From contig DBQU01000026.1 of the NCBI GenBank assembly GCA_002305765.1, positions 1-61,672 on the forward strand: a DNA stretch of 61,672 nucleotides. Reading direction: 5' to 3'. This document shows positions 34,042 through 42,377 of this stretch, one piece after another (the stretch's first letter is position 1; every line of letters begins with the position of its first letter). The DNA comes from Deltaproteobacteria bacterium UBA1386. GTDB taxonomy: Bacteria; Desulfobacterota; Syntrophorhabdia; Syntrophorhabdales; Syntrophorhabdaceae. Position numbers and translations under genes: made by a program. Under the pieces are notes generated by a model, which had not been told where the DNA came from, did not search any database, and saw only the letters and a program-made list of their open reading frames with translations.

Positions 34042-34449
34042 TTACGCCTTTGTTATCTCAAAGCTGAGCTGGCCGTCATCGTACTTGAGGGGTCGTACCG
34101 TGACATCCATACCTATCTTGGGATCACTGAAGTCTTTTGCCAGACGGGCGAAGGCCTTGAGGCCGCCGCCGAAGTCCACGACGGCCATGGTATAGGGCGC
34201 GTCGGCTTCGAAACCGAAGGGGGCGTACATTGCGGTGGTGAAGGTCTCCAGGGTGCCCTTCTTCGGCAGTTCGAACCAATCCATTTCCTTCGAAAGACAG
34301 GCTGCGCAGTCGGCCCGCGGAGGGAAGTACTTCGCTCCACACTGCTTGCAGACCGTTCCTTCCACCTTGCCTTCTCCAAGGAGATCGACGAATTTACCCG
34401 TTTTGGTGAAACTGGTGAAGCTTTTTCTTCCAAATTTATCGAATCCCAT
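34042..34449 (-). CDS. Zn-ribbon/OB-fold protein (DUF35 family, thiolase partner)
   Basis: A 135-residue protein with a rubredoxin-like zinc site, CKQCGAKYFPPRADC followed by AAC, and a C-terminal OB-fold (about 65-135). Members form stable complexes with thiolases or HMG-CoA-synthase-like enzymes and help position the acyl-CoA; BbsA of toluene degradation is the known aromatic example. Its ATG at 34449 is one base after the thiolase stop, with GGGAGGG inside the thiolase end, so coupling is tight. It is last before a strong terminator. Confidence 0.85.
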   Translation of the reverse strand: MGFDKFGRKSFTSFTKTGKFVDLLGEGKVEGTVCKQCGAKYFPPRADCAACLSKEMDWFELPKKGTLETFTTAMYAPFGFEADAPYTMAVVDFGGGLKAFARLAKDFSDPKIGMDVTVRPLKYDDGQLSFEITKA

Positions 34450-34450
34450 C

Positions 34451-35632
34451 TTAGTCCCTCCCAAAAATTGTGACGTTTCCGTAGAGGCCTACGCCGCCGA
34501 TATTGTGATTGAGGCCGATCTGAGGATCTTTGACCTGCATGGGGCCGGCTTCGTCCCGGAGCTGAAGGACAACGGTCCGGATCTGTGACCCACCGGTGGC
34601 TCCGATCGGATGGCCTTTTGAGAGGAGGCCGCCATCCACGTTCACGGGGATCCTGCCTTCTTTGTAGGTTGCTTTCTCGCGGATGAGCTGCTTGCCGTCG
34701 CCCTCGGGCGCGAATCCGAGGCCTTCGTAGGCCATGATCTCCGCGATGGTGAAACAGTCATGGACTTCGGCGACATCGATATCTTTGGGTCCCAGCCCCG
34801 CCATCTTGTATGCCTGGCCTGCCGCCGCCTTCGCAACCTGGATGCCCTTGGAAAAATCAGGTCTGGCAGCCATATTGACAACCTCTGACGCGGCCCCTAT
34901 GCCAAGGATCCATACCGGCTTCTTCGAGAATACCTTGGCCTTCTCGGCGTTTGCGAGAATGATGCATGACGCGCCATCCGCATTTGCGCAGCAGTCGCCT
35001 ACGCGAAGCGGCGAGGCGACGGGTCCCGCCATCTTCGCATCGGGGTTGTTGGGATCGAAATCCTCGGGTTTCACGCCCTTGCGGTAGACGGCCCTTTCGT
35101 TGATCTGGCCGTAGGTGGCCGCCTTTACCCTGACATCCCTCAAGTCGTCGAGGGTGAGGCCGTTCTTGGCAAGATACGCCTGGGCGTAGAGCGCGTAGTA
35201 GGCGGGCATCATCGTGCCAAAGGGGGCTTCCCACTGGATGTCGCCGCCGCGGCCCATTCTCTCCTGGGACTCGGCGGAGGTGATCTCGGACATCTTCTGG
35301 AAGCCGAGAACGACGACGATGTCATGGAGACCGGCCTTGATCATGCTGTAGCCGATCTTGACGCCGACCGTGCTGGATGAACACACCGTCTCGACGTAGA
35401 ATGTCGGCTGGGGGACAAGGCCGAGGTACTCGGCGAGCACGCCCGCCGGCGATCTCTGCTTGTCATACTCCGGGGCAGAGCAGAAGATGGAGGCGTCCAC
35501 GTCCTTGTTGGTGAGGTTCGCGTCCTGCATCGCTTCTCTGAAGGCTTCGAAGGCCAGTTCCCTGATGGAGCCCTCATAGCCCCTGACGAAGTACGTCTGG
35601 CCAACGCCGATAACTGCAACATCTTTTGCCAT
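34451..35632 (-). CDS. Thiolase family acyl-CoA acyltransferase (SCP2-like)
   Basis: A 393-residue thiolase-fold enzyme that cleaves or condenses beta-ketoacyl-CoA. Cys84 in VETVCSSSTVG is the acyl-binding nucleophile; His in EVHDCF and in GHPIGATG completes the site. The second catalytic Cys of classical thiolases is replaced in NHNIGGVG, as in the SCP2/BbsB-type subfamily that works with a DUF35 partner. GGAGG precedes the ATG. It follows mltG by 14 bases. Substrate could be a ring-cleavage product, but this is not shown by sequence. Confidence 0.85.
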   Translation of the reverse strand: MAKDVAVIGVGQTYFVRGYEGSIRELAFEAFREAMQDANLTNKDVDASIFCSAPEYDKQRSPAGVLAEYLGLVPQPTFYVETVCSSSTVGVKIGYSMIKAGLHDIVVVLGFQKMSEITSAESQERMGRGGDIQWEAPFGTMMPAYYALYAQAYLAKNGLTLDDLRDVRVKAATYGQINERAVYRKGVKPEDFDPNNPDAKMAGPVASPLRVGDCCANADGASCIILANAEKAKVFSKKPVWILGIGAASEVVNMAARPDFSKGIQVAKAAAGQAYKMAGLGPKDIDVAEVHDCFTIAEIMAYEGLGFAPEGDGKQLIREKATYKEGRIPVNVDGGLLSKGHPIGATGGSQIRTVVLQLRDEAGPMQVKDPQIGLNHNIGGVGLYGNVTIFGRD

Positions 35633-35646
35633 ACATTCCTCCTTTA

Positions 35647-36645
35647 TTATTGTGTTGTCCTGTTTCTCTGGTACATTTCGACGTATCTGTTATGCTCTGC
35701 CATGTCCCGGGAAAAGACATGGGTACCATCATTCTTTGAGACAAAGTAAAGGTAATCGACGGGTGCCGGGTTGAGCGCGGCCATAATGGAGTCTTTCGAC
35801 GGGGTGCATATCGGCCCCCGGGGGTAGCCTTTGAGCATGTATGTGTTGTAAGGAGTGCGCGTCGCGAGGTCGATCTTCCGTATGGGGGATCCGAAGCCCT
35901 TCGTTCCGTAAATGACCGTGGGGTCGCAGTCGAGCGACATCCCCTTGAGTATCCTGTTGTGGAAGACGGCGGAGACGAGAGGTTTCTCGTCCTTGGCTCC
36001 CGATTCCTTCTCGATCATCGAAGCGAGGGTGAGTGTCTGGTGCGTGTTCATCCCGAGGGAAGCCATCTTCCGCCTGATATCTTCGTTGCTAAAGAGCTTG
36101 AGGGTCCTCAGCGCGATCTTTTTGAGGAACTTCTCCCTGTCGATCTCCTTACTGTAATAATATGTGTTTGAAGAAAGATATCCCTCCATAGAATCGGCTT
36201 CGATGCCCATGCTTTCCAGGTACTTCTTGTCCGTGGAGAGTTCGAGGAATTCTTCTCTCGTCATGATGCCGCTTCTGCCGACGGATTCCGCTATCGTGTA
36301 TATGTTGTTGCCCTCGATGATCTTCAGGACGTAGATCTTCCGCTTGCCCTGACCCATCTTCCGTATGATCTCGAACGTGGACATATCCCTCGTGAGTTCG
36401 TACTCGCCGGCGATGAGGTGACCCCTGTACATAAGAGATCCGATCATGAAGAGGGCCGATGAACGTATGATGCCTTCCTTCTTGAGGGCGTTCGCTATCT
36501 CCGCCACGCCGGTTCCCTGTTTCACGACGACAGGCCGTATCGACCGGTCGTTGTCCCTGGGGATGCAGGCGAATATCAAGCCCTGCGAAAAAATGAAGAT
36601 AATGATGGCAATGACGATGGTCTTCTTATCGCGCGCTGCGAGCAT
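35647..36645 (-). CDS. mltG: Endolytic murein transglycosylase MltG
   Basis: Cleaves nascent glycan strands at the inner membrane, setting peptidoglycan chain length. The 332-residue protein has one N-terminal membrane helix (about 8-26), a LysM-like region, and the YceG catalytic domain. The catalytic Glu is in SMIEKESGAKDE, followed by VSAVFHNRILKGM, DPTVIYG and NTYMLKGYPRGPI. The ATG at 36645 overlaps the 3' end of ruvX by 20 bases, so the genes are coupled. Confidence 0.92.
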   Translation of the reverse strand: MLAARDKKTIVIAIIIFIFSQGLIFACIPRDNDRSIRPVVVKQGTGVAEIANALKKEGIIRSSALFMIGSLMYRGHLIAGEYELTRDMSTFEIIRKMGQGKRKIYVLKIIEGNNIYTIAESVGRSGIMTREEFLELSTDKKYLESMGIEADSMEGYLSSNTYYYSKEIDREKFLKKIALRTLKLFSNEDIRRKMASLGMNTHQTLTLASMIEKESGAKDEKPLVSAVFHNRILKGMSLDCDPTVIYGTKGFGSPIRKIDLATRTPYNTYMLKGYPRGPICTPSKDSIMAALNPAPVDYLYFVSKNDGTHVFSRDMAEHNRYVEMYQRNRTTQ

Positions 36646-37042
36646 CAAGGTATCCCTGCAGAATTATCTGTGATGCCATGATATCCAGATACGGTTTTCT
36701 CTTCTTGTGGCGCACCTCGGCCATATCAAAGACCCTGTGCGCCTCATTCGTGCTGAAACGCTCATCCCAGAGGGTAACGGGTATGGTCACCGACTCGCGG
36801 ATCCTGTCGGCAAGCCCCATGACCTTCTCCGCCCGTGTTCCGATTGTGCCGTTGAGGTTCCTGGGAAGGCCCACAACGATCTCCCCGACCTCGTGTTCCT
36901 CCACGATACGCTTCAACTCTTCCACATCCTCTTCAAGGGAAGCGCGGCGATAGAGTTTCAGGCCCTGGGCGATCGACAAGGTGGGATCGGACAAAGACAC
37001 CCCGATCTTCTTGTCCCCCACATCCAGCCCGAGTATACGCAT
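36626..37042 (-). CDS. ruvX: Putative pre-16S rRNA nuclease / Holliday-junction resolvase RuvX (YqgF)
   Basis: An RNase-H-fold nuclease of 138 residues that matures the 5' end of 16S rRNA and may also act on junctions. Motifs are LGLDVGDKKIGVSLSD at the N-terminus, IVVGLPRNLNGTIG in the middle and LWDERFSTNEA with the C-terminal acidic site. The ATG at 37042 is preferred to a TTG one codon upstream. First gene of the ruvX-mltG-thiolase-DUF35 transcript. Confidence 0.92.
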   Translation of the reverse strand: MRILGLDVGDKKIGVSLSDPTLSIAQGLKLYRRASLEEDVEELKRIVEEHEVGEIVVGLPRNLNGTIGTRAEKVMGLADRIRESVTIPVTLWDERFSTNEAHRVFDMAEVRHKKRKPYLDIMASQIILQGYLDARSAR

Positions 37043-37170
37043 CAACTATTATAGCAGTTTTTGCTTTCATTTCAAGAACAAAACTACCCGGCAGGATGTC
37101 GCCGGACGACGCGCTCTGCAGGCAAAGACCCTCGCAGGGAACAGGAAAGATCAGAGGCAAAGGCGGGGAT

Positions 37171-37195
37171 AGGACCAATGAGACCTATTGGTCCT
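37171..37195. repeat. Perfect 9-bp hairpin in the ruvX/GNAT spacer
   Basis: AGGACCAAT and ATTGGTCCT flank a 7-base loop. The arms use the same TATTGGTCCT word as repeat F at 33940-33958. It lies between diverging genes just upstream of the GNAT promoter. Confidence 0.55.
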
Positions 37196-37221
37196 GCTCT
37201 TCCCTCTCTCCCCGTCCTGTG

Positions 37222-37249
37222 TTGACAAGTCCCCTTTCTCTGCTATACT
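37222..37249 (+). promoter_or_regulatory. Sigma-70 promoter for the GNAT gene
   Basis: TTGACA, 16 bases, TATACT. The predicted start near 37256 leaves a 35-base leader containing GGGGGAGG before the ATG. Confidence 0.65.
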
Positions 37250-37290
37250 CCACAGTAAGAAAGTAAGTTGCGCGGGGGAGGCATAGAGCC

Positions 37291-37737
37291 ATGGAATTCA
37301 CCACCGGACCCGTGAAGCTGAAAGTGCTCACCTTGAAGGACCTCGATGCCGTCACCGACATCGACGAATCACTCCTCGGGACAAGAAGAAGGGATTACTG
37401 GGAGGTAAGGCTTGAGAGGGCCGAAGTGTCGGGGGTGCCATCGCTTGCGGCCGAGCTTGACGGTCGGGTCATCGGTTTCATTCTCGGCAGCGCGAGCGGC
37501 TGGGAATATGGTATACCCGAGAATGTCGCGTGGATAGACACTCTCGGGGTCAGGAAGGAGTACCAGAAGCAGGGGATCGCGAGGCTTCTCTTCCAGGAGA
37601 TGTTCTCCATGTTCAAGAAGGTCGGCGTCGACACGATCTATGTCTTCGTGAACTGGAGAGACTGGGACCTTCTCAGGTTCTTCGACCGGATGGGTTTTAA
37701 GAGGGGAGACATGATCAACCTGGAGATGAAGATCTGA
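37291..37737 (+). CDS. GNAT family N-acetyltransferase
   Basis: A 148-residue acetyl-CoA-dependent acetyltransferase. Motif A, the acetyl-CoA loop, is RKEYQKQGIARLLFQ near residue 87-101, preceded by WIDTLGVR and followed by the C-terminal LLRFFDRMGFKRGD. The size and IDTLGV/EYQKQGIA pattern resemble RimI-like enzymes, but the protein substrate cannot be named. Single gene with its own promoter and a downstream hairpin. Confidence 0.85.
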   Translation: MEFTTGPVKLKVLTLKDLDAVTDIDESLLGTRRRDYWEVRLERAEVSGVPSLAAELDGRVIGFILGSASGWEYGIPENVAWIDTLGVRKEYQKQGIARLLFQEMFSMFKKVGVDTIYVFVNWRDWDLLRFFDRMGFKRGDMINLEMKI

Positions 37738-37786
37738 AAGAGTCTTTAACGGGCCGACTCTCGCCGGCCCAGCGGTATAGACCGCA

Positions 37787-37826
37787 GAAGACCGGGGCCA
37801 AAAGGGATCCACCAGCCCCGGCCTTC
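37787..37826 (+). terminator. Terminator-like hairpin after the GNAT gene
   Basis: GAAGACCGGGGC pairs with GCCCCGGCCTTC around a 16-base loop and is followed by TTGTCCTT. A second shorter hairpin, GGGCCG/CGGCCC, precedes it at 37751-37770. Confidence 0.6.
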
Positions 37827-37957
37827 TTGTCCTTAAGCCCATATCGGACCAATCCCTTCGTTGTCTTCGTCGTCGGCATCCTCGACGTACGGACGTACGC
37901 CTCCGGCGCCTTCTCCTCGCCGCCTCGGTATTGCCCCGATCTGGGCTTAAGGACAAG
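37826..37957. repeat. 132-bp element with 22-bp terminal inverted repeats
   Basis: CTTGTCCTTAAGCCCATATC plus GG (37826-37847) and its inverse (37936-37957) match at 21 of 22 positions. The interior is GC-rich, non-coding, and contains CGTACGGACGTACG. The structure is that of a small non-autonomous element (MITE-like), but no target duplication is evident. Confidence 0.55.
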
Positions 37958-37962
37958 AGAGG

Positions 37963-38171
37963 TGGCTTGAATGGCTTGAATCGCTCAACAGGCTGTTGAC
38001 AAAGTGATTTCTGAAGACGATTCGTGTTCTTTCGTCATTCCGGCGAAGGCCGGAATCCCAGAAAAACGAGGGGTTAGAGAAACCTCTGGATTCCGGCCTT
38101 CGCCGGAATGACGTAGAAAATGGGTTTATCAACAGCCTGTCAAGCGATTCAAGCCATTCAAGCGACTCAAG
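37963..38171. repeat. Word-type inverted repeat G (GGCTTGAAT) enclosing a REP pair
   Basis: The left arm, GGCTTGAATGGCTTGAATCG then CTCAACAGGCTGTTGACAAA, ends near 38003. The right arm (38126-38171) is its inverse with four mismatches, followed outward by GGTCTTTT. It closes the spacer between the convergent GNAT and rodA genes. Confidence 0.7.
38034..38113. repeat. REP-type pair CGTCATTCCGGCGAAGGCCG
   Basis: CGTCATTCCGGCGAAGGCCG plus GAATCC and its inverse, ending GAATGACG, lie about 25 bases apart. Each arm is itself palindromic. Sequences of this type (GTCATTCCxGCGAAxGCxGGAATCC) are widespread extragenic palindromes in proteobacteria. Here the pair is nested within repeat G. Confidence 0.8.
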
Positions 38172-38178
38172 CGGTCTT

Positions 38179-39285
38179 TTAGAACATGTATCTCCTGGTA
38201 CTGATGTTGAGGAGGAGTCCGACGGATATCATCATTGAGAGGAGGGACGAGCCGCCGTAACTGATGAAGGGAAGGGGAATGCCCACGACGGGGGCGAGGT
38301 GGATCGCCATCATCACGTTGATGGTGAACTGGACCCAGATGATGGCGGCGATGCCGAAGGCCATGATGGAGCCCAGTTCGTCATGGGCGTTCATGGCGAT
38401 CTTGAGGCACCTGTTGATGAAGGATATGAAGAGGGCGAAGAGGACTACGGAGCCGATGAATCCCCATTCCTCACTGAAGACCGTGAAGATGAAGTCCGTG
38501 TGGTGCTCGGGTATGAACTGAAGCTTGTGCTGTGTCCCGTTCATGAAGCCCTTCCCGAGGAATCTCCCCGACCCCACGGCGATGATGGCCTGTTTCGCGT
38601 GGTATCCGAAACCGGCCGGGTCCGCGTCGATGTTGATGAAGCTCAGGACGCGCATTTTCTGGTAGGGCTTCATGAGGTAGTTCCAGGCAAAAAAGGGCGA
38701 TATCGCCCCGACGCCGAAAATGACCGCGTAGGTCGATCTCTTGAGGCCCACATACCACAGGATGGCAAAACAGACGAGGATTATGACGATGCCCGTGCCG
38801 AGGTCCGGCTGCTTCACGATGAGGACGAAGGGTATGAGGGTCCACAGGAGCGGTTTGCCGATGTCCTTCAGGGACAGCGGGATATTCTGCCTTTTCTTCT
38901 CGTGCAGCATGTTCGCCAGGAAAATCACGAGGATGGGTTTCATGAGCTCCGAGGGCTGGATGCTGAACCCGAAGAGGCTTATCCATCTCTTGGCGCCGCC
39001 CGCCGCGAGCCCTATGATAAGGACGAGTATGACAAGGCAGAGCCCTCCGAGATAGATCCATCGAGACTGATTCGCTATGACGCGATAATCATAGTACATG
39101 ACGACGCCGATGAGGACAAGGCCCATGGCAAAGGCTATGAGTTGCTTGATCATGAAATTGTAGGAGCCGCTGGAGAATGAACTGGTGGCGCTCAGGAGGT
39201 TCAAAAGGCCGATGCCGAATATCAGCAGCCCGTTGATGATGAGGTACCAGTCGAGGTGGTAGTATCTCCTTTTATCTATTCTCAT
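38179..39285 (-). CDS. rodA: Rod-shape peptidoglycan polymerase RodA (SEDS family)
   Basis: Membrane glycosyltransferase that polymerises lipid II during elongation with PBP2. The 368-residue protein has about ten transmembrane helices and the SEDS signatures KQPDLGTGIVI and, near the C-terminus, GIPLPFISYGGSSLL. Last gene of the mreB-mreC-mreD-mrdA-rodA unit; its ATG at 39285 overlaps the mrdA end by 14 bases. Confidence 0.95.
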   Translation of the reverse strand: MRIDKRRYYHLDWYLIINGLLIFGIGLLNLLSATSSFSSGSYNFMIKQLIAFAMGLVLIGVVMYYDYRVIANQSRWIYLGGLCLVILVLIIGLAAGGAKRWISLFGFSIQPSELMKPILVIFLANMLHEKKRQNIPLSLKDIGKPLLWTLIPFVLIVKQPDLGTGIVIILVCFAILWYVGLKRSTYAVIFGVGAISPFFAWNYLMKPYQKMRVLSFINIDADPAGFGYHAKQAIIAVGSGRFLGKGFMNGTQHKLQFIPEHHTDFIFTVFSEEWGFIGSVVLFALFISFINRCLKIAMNAHDELGSIMAFGIAAIIWVQFTINVMMAIHLAPVVGIPLPFISYGGSSLLSMMISVGLLLNISTRRYMF

Positions 39286-41077
39286 CTGCCTTCGCTTCCT
39301 TTATGACTGTTTTGACCTTGAAGAGGGTCTCCGTGATGCCCTTGGCTATCGGCGCGGCCGCGGACGAGCCGTGGAGCCCATGCTCCACCAGGATGGCCAT
39401 GGCGATGGATGCGTCCTCGGCAGGCGCGTACGCGATGAACCAGGCGTGGTCGCCGAGTTTCACTTTATCCGAACCGGCCTGGGCCGTTCCCGTCTTTCCG
39501 CACATGAGCACGTTCTGCAAGCGTGAGGCCCCTGCGGTGCCTCCCGGCTCGTTCACGACCCCCCGCATTCCGTCCTTGACGATCTTGAGAACCCCGGTTT
39601 TGAACTTCACGTCGGCATTGACGACGGGCTCGAAGGTCTTGACCACCTTGCCCTCCGTCGACACGATGCGGTTGACGATCTGGGGTTTGAAGTTCTTGCC
39701 GTCGTTCGCAACGAAAGACGACAACTGCGCCAGCTGGACCGGCGTCAGCCAGACGGCCCCCTGTCCGATCGCGACGGAAACGGTCTCACCTTCGTACCAG
39801 GGTTGATTGTATCTTTTCTTCTTCCATTCCGTTGACGGCAGGAGCCCCTTTTGCTCATTGGGGAGGTCGATCCCCGTCACGCGGCCGAGGCCGACGGCGG
39901 TGCCGAACTCATGTATGCGGTCCACGCCCAGCTTGAGGCCGACATTGTAAAAGAAGACATCACAGGATTCCACGATGGCGCGATGGACCGAGGTCGTCCC
40001 GTGCCCCCCCTTCTTCCAGCACTTGAAGACGCGGTTGCCGTAGGCGAACCCGCCACCGCAGGTGAAGGTCGTGCGCTCGTTGATAACACCCAGTTCGAGG
40101 GCCTGCATCGCCGTGAGTATCTTGAAGGTCGACCCCGGCGGATACCCGCCCTGAATGGCCCTGTTCTGAAGGGGATGCGCCTTGTCGAGGGCTATCTTCT
40201 GCCATTCCTTCTTGGATATCCCCGAGGCGAAAAGGTTGGGATCGAAGCCCGGCCGGCTCGCGAGGACGAGGACGCCGCCCGTCTTCGGATTAAGCGCCAC
40301 CGCGGCACCTTTTCGTACCTCCAGGGCCTTGTCGGCGGAGAGCTGAAGCTCCAGATCCAGGTTCAGGTGCAGGCTGTGTCCCGGAATCGGGTCGACGACG
40401 TCGAGGGTGCGTACCTCGCGCCCGATGGCGTCCACCTCGACCCGCTTTTCCCCGTCTACCCCCCTGAGGTCGTTCTCGTAGGACCTTTCGAGCCCGTATT
40501 TCCCGATATAGTCGCCCGGGGAATAGTCCTTGTATTTTTTCTTGTTCTTGAGCTCCTCGTCGCTTATCTCCGACACGTAGCCGATCACGTGGGCGAATGA
40601 CGCCCCGTAAGGGTAATTGCGCTTTGGCTCTATCTGTATGGAAACGCCCGGTATGTACACGCGGTGCGCCTCGACGCGGGCGACCTCATCCATGGGGATA
40701 TCGGACTTGATCTTGATGGGAAAGGAAGGGGGCATTCCGCTGGCGGCCTTCATCTTCTCTATGATCTCTTCGCGATCGCAGGTGAGAAGGCGGGCAAGTC
40801 CGTCGACGGTCTGGCTGAAGTCCCTGATATCCTCCGGGGTCAGGTAGATGTTGAAGGAGGGGCGCGTGTCGGCAAGGACCTTGCCGGTCCTGTCGTAGAT
40901 TATTCCCCGCGGAGCGACGATCTTCTTGACCCTGATGCGGTTCTGCTCCGACAGTTTGCGCATCTCCGAGCCGCGCATTATCTGCAGGTCCCACAGCCGG
41001 ATGAGGAGGACCGTCATGGTTATGACGAGGACGAGGGTGCACCATTTGTACTTGCTCGATAGGTTCTCGTCCTTCAT
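39272..41077 (-). CDS. mrdA: Penicillin-binding protein 2 (peptidoglycan DD-transpeptidase)
   Basis: Class B PBP that cross-links side-wall peptidoglycan with RodA. The 601-residue protein has one N-terminal membrane helix (about 13-30), a pedestal domain and a transpeptidase domain. The active-site motifs are STFK (in GYPPGSTFKILTAM), SCD (in AIVESCDVFF) and KTGTAQ. The ATG at 41077 overlaps the mreD stop (TGATG). Confidence 0.94.
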   Translation of the reverse strand: MKDENLSSKYKWCTLVLVITMTVLLIRLWDLQIMRGSEMRKLSEQNRIRVKKIVAPRGIIYDRTGKVLADTRPSFNIYLTPEDIRDFSQTVDGLARLLTCDREEIIEKMKAASGMPPSFPIKIKSDIPMDEVARVEAHRVYIPGVSIQIEPKRNYPYGASFAHVIGYVSEISDEELKNKKKYKDYSPGDYIGKYGLERSYENDLRGVDGEKRVEVDAIGREVRTLDVVDPIPGHSLHLNLDLELQLSADKALEVRKGAAVALNPKTGGVLVLASRPGFDPNLFASGISKKEWQKIALDKAHPLQNRAIQGGYPPGSTFKILTAMQALELGVINERTTFTCGGGFAYGNRVFKCWKKGGHGTTSVHRAIVESCDVFFYNVGLKLGVDRIHEFGTAVGLGRVTGIDLPNEQKGLLPSTEWKKKRYNQPWYEGETVSVAIGQGAVWLTPVQLAQLSSFVANDGKNFKPQIVNRIVSTEGKVVKTFEPVVNADVKFKTGVLKIVKDGMRGVVNEPGGTAGASRLQNVLMCGKTGTAQAGSDKVKLGDHAWFIAYAPAEDASIAMAILVEHGLHGSSAAAPIAKGITETLFKVKTVIKEAKADENR

Positions 41078-41568
41078 CAATTCCTCTCCAGGAAGGTCTC
41101 GTTGAGCTGTTCGATGAGGGAGAAGAGCAATATGGACGCGAACCCGGTGACGATGGCGTTGGGGATGGTGTAGAAGAGTATGTTGAGCGCACCCCGGGCC
41201 TCACCGCGGGCGAAGAAGGTGAGGGCCAGGAAAAGCAGGGACTGCACAACGACGGACGCGCTGGAGAGGTACGCAAAGCTGTACTTGGAATCGACGAAGA
41301 ACTTCCTGCGCATCGCCATGGCAATGAGGTAGATGAACATGGTGGTGAACAGGAGCGACCCGCCGGGAGCCCCCGAAAGACTCTCTTCCACGAGGCCGAT
41401 GCACACCGCGGCGGCGAGCCCCGATCTCGCTCCCAGGAAGAAAGTGACGTAGAGCACGATGGGCATCCCCAGTTCCGGCTTGAGGACATCGAGAGAGATG
41501 TGGGGAGAGATCACCGCTTCGATGACGAGAAGAACGATGCCGAGGATGATGTAAACAAGGGTCTTCAT
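41077..41568 (-). CDS. mreD: Rod-shape-determining protein MreD
   Basis: A 163-residue integral membrane protein with five to six helices, the usual size of MreD, linking MreB/MreC to RodA-PBP2. Start codon overlaps the mreC stop (ATGA) and stop overlaps the mrdA start. Identity rests on position, size and topology as the family is poorly conserved in sequence. Confidence 0.9.
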   Translation of the reverse strand: MKTLVYIILGIVLLVIEAVISPHISLDVLKPELGMPIVLYVTFFLGARSGLAAAVCIGLVEESLSGAPGGSLLFTTMFIYLIAMAMRRKFFVDSKYSFAYLSSASVVVQSLLFLALTFFARGEARGALNILFYTIPNAIVTGFASILLFSLIEQLNETFLERN

Positions 41569-42365
41569 TTCTTTATGAGCAGGACTTCTTCAAGCTGCCT
41601 GAAGTTGTTGTACGGCATGACGTCGATATCGGCAAAGATCCCGGCCTTGTTCTTGTTGGCCGTGATGACGATCCCCGCGGGGATCCCCTTGGGGTAGATC
41701 CCGTCCTTGCCGGAGGTGACGAGTTTGTCGCCTATTTCGATATCATCGTTCTTGATGACGTATTTCAGCTTGACCGTGTTCTGCCCCGTACCTTCGAGAA
41801 GCCCACGGGTATTTTTGCCCTCGACGTTGACGTCTATCGACGAGTTGGTGTCATTGAGCACCATGACCTTCGCGTGCCAGAGGTCCACCTCGACGACCTG
41901 CCCCACTATGCCCTTCGGCGTCACCACGGGCATCTTTGGCCTGACGTTCTGCTTGCTTCCCTTGTCGATGATTATGCAGCGGAACCAGTTTTTGAGGTCT
42001 TCCCCGATGACGCCGGCCGCTATCATCGTGTTCGGTCTTTTCTGCGTGAAGTCGAGGAGTTTTCGAAGCCGGGCGTTCTCCCTTTCCGTTTCGACGAGCT
42101 TCTGGTTCTCGACGTAGAGCTTCTCGTATTTTTCCCGGAGCTCCTCGTTCTCCTTCTTGGCTCCGACGAGATTGAAGTAGGAATCGAAGAACCCTCCCAC
42201 GGCACTGACGGGCTTGCTCGCGACGCTGAGCACCGGCCCGAAGACGCTGCCGAGGCCGCCTTTCAGCGTGGAATAGGACCTTGCCACAAAAGGCGCGTTG
42301 GTAAATGAGAGGAATGATATGACAAGAACGAGAATGGCTATGATTATAGCTATCGAGTTTCTCAA
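41565..42365 (-). CDS. mreC: Rod-shape-determining protein MreC
   Basis: A 266-residue periplasmic scaffold anchored by one N-terminal helix (about 4-20), followed by a coiled coil (about 65-105, rich in Glu/Lys/Asn) and the beta-barrel MreC domain with GVIGEDLKNWFRCIIIDKGS and TPKGIVGQVVEV. The start appears to be TTG at 42365; no better start is visible. mreB lies 12 bases upstream. Confidence 0.93.
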   Translation of the reverse strand: MRNSIAIIIAILVLVISFLSFTNAPFVARSYSTLKGGLGSVFGPVLSVASKPVSAVGGFFDSYFNLVGAKKENEELREKYEKLYVENQKLVETERENARLRKLLDFTQKRPNTMIAAGVIGEDLKNWFRCIIIDKGSKQNVRPKMPVVTPKGIVGQVVEVDLWHAKVMVLNDTNSSIDVNVEGKNTRGLLEGTGQNTVKLKYVIKNDDIEIGDKLVTSGKDGIYPKGIPAGIVITANKNKAGIFADIDVMPYNNFRQLEEVLLIKK

Positions 42366-42377
42366 GTCGCCACTATC

